Positions 7,333 through 13,738 of a stretch of 64,000 bases of DNA are shown one piece after another. The position numbers and the translations under genes were made by a program. Within the stretch, counting starts at the first letter, position 1; each line of letters opens with the position of its first letter. This DNA is from Achromobacter sp. UMC46 (GTDB lineage: Bacteria > Pseudomonadota > Gammaproteobacteria > Burkholderiales > Burkholderiaceae_B), in assembly GCF_014170335.1 (NCBI RefSeq), contig NZ_LZZS01000031.1, positions 1 through 64,000 on the forward strand, given 5' to 3'. Below the pieces are notes generated by a model that was not told the DNA's origin, ran no database searches, and saw only the letters and a program-made list of their open reading frames with translations.

Positions 7333-7998
7333 TCAGTCCATCCCTTTGCGGGTGCATTCGGTCACGAGCTTGCGCGCGGCGTGCAGGCGGCTCTTGACGG
7401 TGGGCACGTGCAGGTCCTGTTGCTTGGCGATCTGATCCATGGGGACCTCGTCCAGATACAGGAACATCGTGGCGCGCAGGGTGTCGCTAAGCTTGTTCAA
7501 GCAATCGCGCATGCGCTTGACGAGCGACAGGTGCTCATAGGCGTGCGCGGGGTCGGCGAATGGCGAGGGGTCGCCCACATCTTCGGCGGGGTCGAAGAGG
7601 TTGCCGTCTGGTCCCTGGTCGCCTTCGGGACCGGTCCATCTCACTTCGTGCCGCGTCCGACGGTGCATCTGGATCAGCTCGTGCAGCGAGCCCCGGTACA
7701 GATAGCCGCCCAGCTTGCTGACCGCGAGTTCGTGCGCGGCCCATCCGCCGGCCGGTTGGCCGTGCTGGAAGCCCTCGTCCTTGAACGTGCGCGTCTGCAG
7801 GAATTTCATGAGCGCGTTATTGAAGGCGTCCACCACGCCTTCCGGCGAGGTGTTGAAGAATTTCTTGCGCAGCTTCAGCGTGATGTGCTGTTCGGCCTTG
7901 TTGCGGAACTCCAGCGCATAGCGCGGGTCGGCATGCATGATGCGGAGCAGCGCGTCGACGTTGTTGATGACGTAGCGCTTGGGGTCGAGCGTGTTCAT
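7333..7998 (-). CDS. ECF-type RNA polymerase sigma factor
   Basis: A 221-residue sigma-70 family protein. Region 2 is recognisable but divergent (RNKAEQHITLKLRKKFFNTS, VVDAFNNALMKFLQ). Region 4 is clear: LNKLSDTLRATMFLYLDEVPMDQIAKQ, then the recognition helix DLHVPTVKSRLHAARKLV. An unusually long linker (about residues 70-145) separates them, with AHELAVSKLGGYLYRGSLHELIQMHRR and an acidic loop. It is the first gene of a tight three-gene unit with the membrane anti-sigma factor and the caspase-Sel1 protein. Such units usually respond to envelope signals, with the sigma factor released from its membrane partner. No obvious autoregulated ECF promoter could be assigned. Confidence 0.85.
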   Translation of the reverse strand: MNTLDPKRYVINNVDALLRIMHADPRYALEFRNKAEQHITLKLRKKFFNTSPEGVVDAFNNALMKFLQTRTFKDEGFQHGQPAGGWAAHELAVSKLGGYLYRGSLHELIQMHRRTRHEVRWTGPEGDQGPDGNLFDPAEDVGDPSPFADPAHAYEHLSLVKRMRDCLNKLSDTLRATMFLYLDEVPMDQIAKQQDLHVPTVKSRLHAARKLVTECTRKGMD

Positions 7999-8054
7999 GG
8001 TTCAGGTTCTTGGGGTCGAACTGGACGCGGAACGTCAGCCCATCGGCGGGATAT

Positions 8055-8084
8055 GCCGCAGCCCTCCGGGGTGAGGGCTGCGGC
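8055..8084 (-). terminator. Perfect 12-bp hairpin after the membrane-protein gene
   Basis: GCCGCAGCCCTC (8055-8066) pairs perfectly with GAGGGCTGCGGC (8073-8084) around a 6-nt loop. It lies 26 bp past the stop of the minus-strand gene ending at 8110 and ahead of the sigma-factor gene. No T-run follows, so it may act as an RNA-stabilising or Rho-assisted end rather than a classical intrinsic terminator. Confidence 0.5.
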
Positions 8085-8109
8085 ACCTTAGCCGTGCAAA
8101 GGCGGAAAA

Positions 8110-8688
8110 TCAAGCGCGCCGCCGCAGTACGGCGATGCCGCGGACCGCGAAGGCCACGACGATCGCCAACGACAGGTAGAAGCCGAAACCGAAGCTCAGG
8201 CTGTTCCACAACGATGAGGCCATGTCGCCGGCCATGTTGCGGCTGGCGCGCGAATTGCCCATGAAACCGGCGAATTGGCGCGTGGCATCCATGAGTTCGC
8301 GCACCTGCGACACGACGCCGGCAAGCGCGATGCCCCACAGGGCCAGCGGCAGGAAGTAGCCCAGGCGGGCCGCGCGCCGGGGCAACAGGGACGGCAGCAG
8401 CGGGCCGATCACGGCCAGCAGCCACAGCAACCCGTAGAGGCCTGCGCCCTGGCTCTTGGTGCTTTGAATGTCGCCGCTGTTCTGCAAGCGCAGCAGGTCG
8501 TAAAAGCTGAGGCTGCCGGTCGAACCCATCATGCGCACGGTGATCACCGAGAACACCGTGGTGGCCAGCAGGAACAGCAGCGCGCCCACGGCATCGCCGC
8601 GGTTGACGCGTCGGGCGGCAATGGCGGCCCAACGTGCGCCGTGGGTCTTGGCCTGGGTCAATACGTCGCGTACCGCTTTGCCTTGCAT
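8110..8688 (-). CDS. Uncharacterised inner-membrane protein
   Basis: A 192-residue protein with three or four hydrophobic segments: about 31-53 (GDAVGALLFLLATTVFSVITVRM), 83-100 (LYGLLWLLAVIGPLLPSLL), 108-127 (LGYFLPLALWGIALAGVVSQV) and 165-187 (SLSFGFGFYLSLAIVVAFAV). A basic N-terminus (KTHGARWAAIAARRVNRG) would stay in the cytoplasm. I do not recognise the family. It is on the minus strand upstream of the sigma/anti-sigma/caspase operon, separated from it by a hairpin, so co-regulation is uncertain. It diverges from the YbjN-like gene at 8863. Confidence 0.65.
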   Translation of the reverse strand: MQGKAVRDVLTQAKTHGARWAAIAARRVNRGDAVGALLFLLATTVFSVITVRMMGSTGSLSFYDLLRLQNSGDIQSTKSQGAGLYGLLWLLAVIGPLLPSLLPRRAARLGYFLPLALWGIALAGVVSQVRELMDATRQFAGFMGNSRASRNMAGDMASSLWNSLSFGFGFYLSLAIVVAFAVRGIAVLRRRA

Positions 8689-8745
8689 GGTCTTTCCTTA
8701 TAGGTGAGGCGGGGATGCCTGTATCCGTAGCTATGCGCGGCAGCC

Positions 8746-8790
8746 GGAAAGGTTCGATTTATTTTTTGCAGAAATTTTTCGAACCTTTTC
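8746..8790. other. AT-rich hairpin in a divergent intergenic region
   Basis: The 174-bp gap between the divergent genes at 8688 and 8863 contains GGAAAGGTTCGA (8746-8757) facing TCGAACCTTTTCC (8779-8791), a stem of about 12 bp with one bulged T. The loop is 21 nt and AT-rich. It could be an operator, an attenuator for the rightward gene, or a remnant terminator. Nothing else is evident in this gap except a purine-rich ribosome binding site (ACCGGAG) before 8863. Confidence 0.4.
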
Positions 8791-8862
8791 CCGCCCGCCG
8801 CGTAGCAGGGGGCAAGGGCGCGGATTTTCCCGCCGCCATCCATCCGACCGGAGAATCCAATC

Positions 8863-9324
8863 ATGTCCAACCCCACCCCGCTGACCGCCCTGTACCAGAC
8901 CGTGGTCCAGGAAGAACTGGGGCTGGTCGCCCGTATTGACGAAGACGGCGACGTGCTGTTCCGGTATCCCGACCTGGGCACCATGTTCTTCAGCCTGAGC
9001 GAAACGGACCCGGAGTTCCTGCGCCTGGTCTACCCGAGCTTCGTGGACGCCGACGAACTGGGCCTGACCCGCGCGCAGCTGCTGGAAGTCATCAACGCCG
9101 TGAACAACCGCTGCAAGGCCGTCAAACTGAGCCTGCAGCAGGACCGGGGCGCGAAGGCGGGACGCGTGTCGGCGTCGCTGGAAAGCTTTGTGGCCGCGCC
9201 CGACACGCTGCCTGCCGAAGCGCTGCTGCGCGCCATCGTGTCGCGTTGCGTGTCGGTCATCCGCCATAGCGCGGGCGAACTGGTGAAGGACGCGCTGGCG
9301 CGCAAGCAAGCCGCCGCCGATTGA
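8863..9324 (+). CDS. Conserved hypothetical, YbjN-like fold
   Basis: A 153-residue soluble, acidic protein without a signal peptide or membrane segment. It has the layout of YbjN/type III secretion chaperone-like domains: an N-terminal helix (LTALYQTVVQEELG), strands with VARIDEDGDVLFRYPDLGTMFFSL, then a helix LLEVINAVNNRCKAVKLSL, a strand GRVSASLESFV, and a long C-terminal helix LRAIVSRCVSVIRHSAGELVKDAL. The fold call is from this pattern and is tentative. The start has a purine-rich site about 10 nt upstream. It is monocistronic as far as I can see; the next gene begins 118 bp on. Confidence 0.6.
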   Translation: MSNPTPLTALYQTVVQEELGLVARIDEDGDVLFRYPDLGTMFFSLSETDPEFLRLVYPSFVDADELGLTRAQLLEVINAVNNRCKAVKLSLQQDRGAKAGRVSASLESFVAAPDTLPAEALLRAIVSRCVSVIRHSAGELVKDALARKQAAAD

Positions 9325-9346
9325 TCCCTGCGCTGGCTACGCGGAA

Positions 9347-9375
9347 TTGAAACAAGCCTGGCCCTGCGTTGTAAC
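9347..9375 (+). promoter_or_regulatory. Weak candidate sigma-70 promoter
   Basis: TTGAAA at 9347-9352 and TGTAAC at 9370-9375 are separated by 17 nt, 67 bp before the lipoprotein gene at 9443. Each hexamer matches its consensus at four or five of six positions. It is the best pair in this gap, but only a candidate. Confidence 0.35.
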
Positions 9376-9442
9376 TTTGAGATACATTGCACGGCTTTGA
9401 CAGAAACCGCGCCTAGCTGCCGCCCGGTTTCCCGCCACCACG

Positions 9443-10378
9443 ATGATGTCGATGCACCCGCTCTTATCCCGTTCGCTGATCCTTCGCCTTGCGGCCATGC
9501 TGCTGTTGATGGGAGGGTTGAGCGCGTGCGCGGTCAAGACCAATTCCCGCGGCGGCCTGGTCTACGGCGTCGATACCGCCGCCTTGTTCGGCACCGAGAT
9601 CGGCCAGTTCCCGCTGCAGGACGGGGGGCTGGGCACGCTGCGCCGCGAGGGCAAGAACTTCTCGGTCAAGCTTTCGGGCAATCAACGCGTGGTGCCCTTG
9701 AACAACGTGGATTCGGCCCGCATCGCGCGCACCGAGAACGTGGGTCCGCGCACTGTGGTCGTCATCGAGACGCAGCGCCGCAACTGCGACTACCGCTATA
9801 CCGTGCTGGCGATCGAAGGGTCCGACGTGCTGTCGTGGGACCTGGGCAATTGCCGCGACCGGCCGGCCGTGCTGGTGCAGGACGACCGCAGCGCGATGAC
9901 CTTCGATTTTCCGAAGGGATCCCGCATCGAGCGTTTCGTCTACACGCAGGACGGCCGCATGCGGCGGGGCGACGTCAAGACGGTGGCGGGCCTGAATCCG
10001 CGCGCCAATCCCTTTGCCGACGAGTCGCTGTATCCGCCGGGGTACTTGGAATCGCTGCGTCTGCACGGCGTCTTCCCGCCGCCCGCGGCGCCTGCCGCGA
10101 AAGCGGGCAAGCCGGGCAAATCCGGCAAATCGGCAACGCCTGCCCGGCCCGCCGCGCCGGACGCACCCGCCAGGACCCCGCCGGCCGACAACCCGGCTGG
10201 ACAAAGCCAAAGCGCGGGCCGCGTCATCCCGCCGCCGCCGCAGCGCGTGCCGGGCGGCGACGGACCAGCGCCGGCCGCCAGCACCGCACCACGCGCGGGC
10301 GGCGCATCGCGGGTGCCGGCCAAGCTGGACCTGCCCGACGAGGAAATCACCTCGACCCGTCTTGATCTGAGGGATTGA
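9443..10378 (+). CDS. Uncharacterised lipoprotein with Pro/Ala-rich C-terminus
   Basis: A 311-residue lipoprotein. Residues 1-29 are a signal peptide ending in the lipobox LSAC, so Cys 29 would be lipidated after cleavage. Residues 35-215 form a globular part with short beta-strand-like motifs (LRREGKNFSVKLSG, RTVVVIETQRRNCDYRYTVLAIEG) and paired cysteines. Residues 216-311 are low in complexity, rich in Pro, Ala, Gly and Lys, as in cell-wall-spanning linkers. I do not recognise the family. It ends 1 bp before the next membrane-protein gene, so they are almost certainly co-transcribed. Three ATG codons crowd the start; the first is used here for lack of a decisive ribosome binding site. Confidence 0.7.
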   Translation: MMSMHPLLSRSLILRLAAMLLLMGGLSACAVKTNSRGGLVYGVDTAALFGTEIGQFPLQDGGLGTLRREGKNFSVKLSGNQRVVPLNNVDSARIARTENVGPRTVVVIETQRRNCDYRYTVLAIEGSDVLSWDLGNCRDRPAVLVQDDRSAMTFDFPKGSRIERFVYTQDGRMRRGDVKTVAGLNPRANPFADESLYPPGYLESLRLHGVFPPPAAPAAKAGKPGKSGKSATPARPAAPDAPARTPPADNPAGQSQSAGRVIPPPPQRVPGGDGPAPAASTAPRAGGASRVPAKLDLPDEEITSTRLDLRD

Positions 10379-10379
10379 C

Positions 10380-11984
10380 GTGCGCCAGGCCCAAATTCGC
10401 CAACTGCTTTTCCTGATCGTCCTGACGGTCGTCTATCTGAGCTTCGAGCTGGGATTTAACGCGCGCCTGCTGGACGTGGTGGGCAGCCGCGCCACGCCGC
10501 ACGACATCGAAGAACTGGAGTTCTTCGGCCGCACGCTGTCCGGCATCGCCGCCGCGCTGGTGGTGCTGCAATTGTTGCTGACCCGGCGCCTGCGCACGGG
10601 GGGGAAGCCGTCTTACCTGAAGATCGGCATTGCCTGCGGGGTGACGGCGCTGGTGGTGTTCACCGCGATCAAGATGCTGGTGAACGTGCTGGTGGATACG
10701 CGCGACGGCGATTTCCGCCGCATCGCGGCCAATGCCGGCTTGTTGCAGCGGTCGCTGGTGCAGGGCGACCTGCATCTGGACGGGCTGGTCGACGACGACG
10801 TCTATGCGCGGCCCGAGGGCAAGGCGTTCCTGGCCGTGTTCCAGGTGCTGCTGTCCAATATCGACAACCTGGACGAGAAGGTCGAACCCAAGAAGCGCCA
10901 GGTGATCCGCACCGATCTGCAGCGGCAGATGAAGACCTTCACGTTCGACGGACGCGAGGTCCGCATGACGGCGCCCGGCATCCGCGGCTACCACCAGGTC
11001 TACACCAGCGTGATGCAGTCCGTCGCCGAGCGCTGGAAGCAGTATGCGGGTGTGCCGGTGGGCAATGACATCGGTCTGGCGCGCGAGCAGGACCGCGCCT
11101 GGAGCGACTACCGCAGGAACCTGTCGCGCCGGGGCTGGACGCCCGAGAACGTGCCCGCGCGCTATCAGGGCCGCGTGGTGCAGGACGTGCGCAAGCGCAT
11201 TCCCGTGCCCGGCGATTGGCAGCCCCATGACCGGGCTACGTTCAACCAGGCGGTCGCGCAGCAGTACTGGAAGACGATGCGCAGCCGCACCGTCCATGTA
11301 GAGGGCGATGCGATTCCGCCGGGCCTGTCTTACGAGGACTTCGTGGCGCGCCCCGGCGTGCAGAAGCTGCTGCGGCAGACGCTGATGGTGCCGGCCAGCA
11401 TGAGCGTGGCGTCCAACTACACCGACGCGGCCAGCTTCAAGCGGCTGTACGACGGCATGCTGGACCGCGCCGTGGACGAGGCCATGCCGCGCTTCTCGGC
11501 CAGAAGCGAAGACTTCGGGCGGGGCGGCCAGCACTACACGCTGGGTCAGGACGCAGCCCGGGCGGCGATCGTGCCGCCGGTGGCGCTGCTGTTTTCCTTG
11601 CTGGGCGCGGTGGGCCACTTCGCCAAGCTGCTGTATTTGATCGCCAAGCTGGTCGTATGGCTGCGCACGCCCGCCGGGCAGGAGCCGGGCCGCACCGCGA
11701 CGCGCGCCGCAGGCCTGGCGCTGGTGTTGACGCTTGCATGTGTGTGGACGGCATTCTCTTTCATGCAGAACGGCGTCACGAAGAGCGACCTGTTCCAGCA
11801 GATGTCGCGCGTGGAATCCGGGCGCGACGACGAATCGGCCGGGCAGGCGCTGCGCCGCCGCGTGCTGGCCAACGTGGCGCACGTGGTGGTGGTGGGGCAG
11901 GCCTACACCTATCCTTTCAACGAGGCGGTGCGCACGCGCTTGCTGGGCGGCATCAAGTACGGGTACCACGGCGATGCGGACTAA
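10380..11984 (+). CDS. Uncharacterised multi-pass membrane protein
   Basis: A 534-residue protein starting with GTG one base after the lipoprotein stop. Predicted membrane helices lie at about 7-27, 50-70, 81-102, 398-430 and 452-472. Between them is a large hydrophilic domain (about 105-395), probably periplasmic or cytoplasmic, with many Arg/Asp residues and no recognised motif (GRVVQDVRKRIPVPGDW, GLSYEDFVARPGVQKLLR). A short C-terminal tail follows. The family is unknown to me. Tight coupling to the lipoprotein upstream and the phosphodiesterase downstream (11-nt overlap) suggests a joint envelope function, possibly phospholipid-related, which is inference from context only. Confidence 0.7.
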   Translation: MRQAQIRQLLFLIVLTVVYLSFELGFNARLLDVVGSRATPHDIEELEFFGRTLSGIAAALVVLQLLLTRRLRTGGKPSYLKIGIACGVTALVVFTAIKMLVNVLVDTRDGDFRRIAANAGLLQRSLVQGDLHLDGLVDDDVYARPEGKAFLAVFQVLLSNIDNLDEKVEPKKRQVIRTDLQRQMKTFTFDGREVRMTAPGIRGYHQVYTSVMQSVAERWKQYAGVPVGNDIGLAREQDRAWSDYRRNLSRRGWTPENVPARYQGRVVQDVRKRIPVPGDWQPHDRATFNQAVAQQYWKTMRSRTVHVEGDAIPPGLSYEDFVARPGVQKLLRQTLMVPASMSVASNYTDAASFKRLYDGMLDRAVDEAMPRFSARSEDFGRGGQHYTLGQDAARAAIVPPVALLFSLLGAVGHFAKLLYLIAKLVVWLRTPAGQEPGRTATRAAGLALVLTLACVWTAFSFMQNGVTKSDLFQQMSRVESGRDDESAGQALRRRVLANVAHVVVVGQAYTYPFNEAVRTRLLGGIKYGYHGDAD

Positions 11985-12870
11985 ACGCCTGATCGCGCTG
12001 GCGCTGGCCGTCGCGTTGCCCGGCTCGGGCGCCAGCGCCGCCTGCCTGGGCATGCAGGTGCATGCGCATCGCGGGGCGCCCGCGCTGCCCGAGAATTCGC
12101 TGGCGTCGATCCGTGCCGCGTACGCGGGCGGCTGGGATGGCGTCGAGATCGACATGCAGCGTTTGCAGGACGGCCGCTGGGTGCTGCACCACGACATGCT
12201 CACGGGCAGGACGGTGAGCGGGGTGGGGCGCAAGGCGGTGCTGCAGTTGAGCAGCGCCGATTGGCGCGGCGCCAAACTTGCGGGGCCGGGCGGCGGGTCG
12301 TCGCCGCCGTTCCTGGACGACGCCTTGAAAGTGGCGGCCGCGCAGCCCGCCAAGACGTTCAATGCCGAATTGAAGGTCGTCTACCGCGACTGCGCCCCGG
12401 TCGGCAAGCTTGTCGCCGGCATGAAGCAGTCATTGCCGCACGGCAATTGGATGATCACGTCGGCCTTCCCCGAGGCATTGCGCTGCGTGCGCGGCACCGA
12501 CCGGCAAGGCTATCTGGGGCTGATCGTCTTTGATCCCAGGAACGCCGAAGCGGTCAGCGCCAACCCCCTGGGCAAATACGTGTCGCAACGCGCCACGGCG
12601 CCCAAGCTCACGCGGCAATGGCTGGGCAATCTGGCCAGGACCGTGGGCGCGCCGGTGGGCGTGCATGTGGACGCGATGACGCTGGCCGCGAACCCGCAGC
12701 TATTGCGCGACGCGGCGGCGGAATCGGTGCGCGTCTTCGTCTACGCGGTGGGCGGCGACGCGGCGCTGGCGCAGCAATTGCGCGCGACCCGGCAGCGGGA
12801 AGGCTATCTGCCGTCGGGCGTGATCGTCGACGGCGACGCGCAGGCGTTCTGCCAGGCGATGGGCGGATAG
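11974..12870 (+). CDS. Glycerophosphodiester phosphodiesterase, periplasmic
   Basis: A 298-residue enzyme of the GDPD family that hydrolyses glycerophosphodiesters, such as deacylated phospholipids, to glycerol-3-phosphate and an alcohol. Residues 1-22 are a Sec signal peptide. The catalytic block follows at once: HAHRGAPALPENSLASI, then DGVEIDMQRLQDGRWVLHHD, giving the HR...E..E.D...H pattern with the two histidines and the metal-binding Glu/Asp. An internal Glu is in FNAELKV. The C-terminal TIM-barrel strands are more divergent than in GlpQ or UgpQ. The ATG at 11974 overlaps the preceding gene by 11 nt, showing translational coupling. Family is clear; physiological substrate is not. Confidence 0.85.
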   Translation: MRTKRLIALALAVALPGSGASAACLGMQVHAHRGAPALPENSLASIRAAYAGGWDGVEIDMQRLQDGRWVLHHDMLTGRTVSGVGRKAVLQLSSADWRGAKLAGPGGGSSPPFLDDALKVAAAQPAKTFNAELKVVYRDCAPVGKLVAGMKQSLPHGNWMITSAFPEALRCVRGTDRQGYLGLIVFDPRNAEAVSANPLGKYVSQRATAPKLTRQWLGNLARTVGAPVGVHVDAMTLAANPQLLRDAAAESVRVFVYAVGGDAALAQQLRATRQREGYLPSGVIVDGDAQAFCQAMGG

Positions 12871-12977
12871 GTACCCGGCTGGTAGCGTTGCTGGCGGCGT
12901 TGCTGTCGGTGTTGTCTCCGGAATTTCCGCCTACACTTGCCGCTCCCTTCCCGCCGCTCCCACGCAAGGAAACGCCC

Positions 12978-13427
12978 ATGACCGCACGCGCCGCCTGCCT
13001 TCTTTCCTGCCTCTTTTTCGCGGGCGTGGCCCAGGCCGGGTCCGCCCCGGCCGAACTGTCGTGCGTGTCGGAAAGCGGCAAAGTGGCCTTGAAGGGGGTG
13101 GTGCCGTCGCCGTCGTCGGAAGACCTGAACATCAAACTCAGCTATTTCGACGCGGACCTGACCTTCAATTCGGACACCGCCGCCAACAGCTATGTGGTGT
13201 CGGATTTCCCGCAGTCGGTATTCACGCTGCTGGTGCCGTCCGCCGGCACCGCGCTGACGCTCTACGCGCTGCCGTCCACCGTGGTGGTGGACAAGAACGC
13301 CGACGGGGACATCGTGGGCGCGTTCCAGGCCAAGCTGACGGCGCCCCGGCCCCGCTCGGCTGCGGGCGCGCAGACCGGCAGCCCACTCAAGGCCACGCTG
13401 AACTGCGATTACCGCTACTCGCTGTAA
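12978..13427 (+). CDS. Small secreted protein of unknown function
   Basis: A 149-residue protein with a clear signal peptide (residues 1-19, cleavage after AQA). The mature part looks beta-rich (VALKGVVPSPSSEDLNIKLSYFDADL, FTLLVPSAGTALTLYAL) and ends in a NCDYRYSL segment. There are two cysteines, one near each end, that could form a disulfide. AAGGA 8 nt before the ATG supports the start. It lies 107 bp after the phosphodiesterase gene and ahead of a terminator, so it may be the last gene of that unit. I do not recognise the family. Confidence 0.65.
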   Translation: MTARAACLLSCLFFAGVAQAGSAPAELSCVSESGKVALKGVVPSPSSEDLNIKLSYFDADLTFNSDTAANSYVVSDFPQSVFTLLVPSAGTALTLYALPSTVVVDKNADGDIVGAFQAKLTAPRPRSAAGAQTGSPLKATLNCDYRYSL

Positions 13428-13456
13428 TAAGAGACGGCCCCGAGAGGGCCTGGAAT

Positions 13457-13501
13457 GCCCTGACCAGACGACGGCGCAACGTTGCCTGATCAGGGCTTTT
13501 T
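13457..13501 (+). terminator. Intrinsic terminator
   Basis: GCCCTGA (13457-13463) pairs with TCAGGGC (13490-13496), followed by TTTTT. It is placed 30 bp after the small secreted-protein gene. The rest of the 310-bp gap to 13739 is AT-rich and holds the candidate Fur site of the receptor gene. Confidence 0.65.
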
Positions 13502-13651
13502 CGTGCCTGTAGACGGCGGATACATGCATGCTTGATGCACGTTCGACGACGAACTGTTGCTATTGCGCTGCACTCTTGTGTCAAGTTATCTAAAGATTCA
13601 TGGAAATCTTACGATATTCTGAAATACGCCTGACAAGTAGTTGAATACGCA

Positions 13652-13670
13652 AATAAGAATAAATATCATT
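13652..13670 (+). promoter_or_regulatory. Candidate Fur box of the siderophore receptor
   Basis: AATAAGAATAAATATCATT matches 12 of 19 positions of the Fur consensus GATAATGATAATCATTATC. It lies 69 bp before the receptor start in an AT-rich patch (13570-13690) that contrasts with the surrounding DNA. Iron repression is expected for this receptor class. The match is moderate. Confidence 0.5.
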
Positions 13671-13738
13671 GGGTTTCTTGCAAAATCCAATAGCGCTGAT
13701 AGCGCACCCGCCGCGGGGCGGTCAACGATAAAGTTCCC

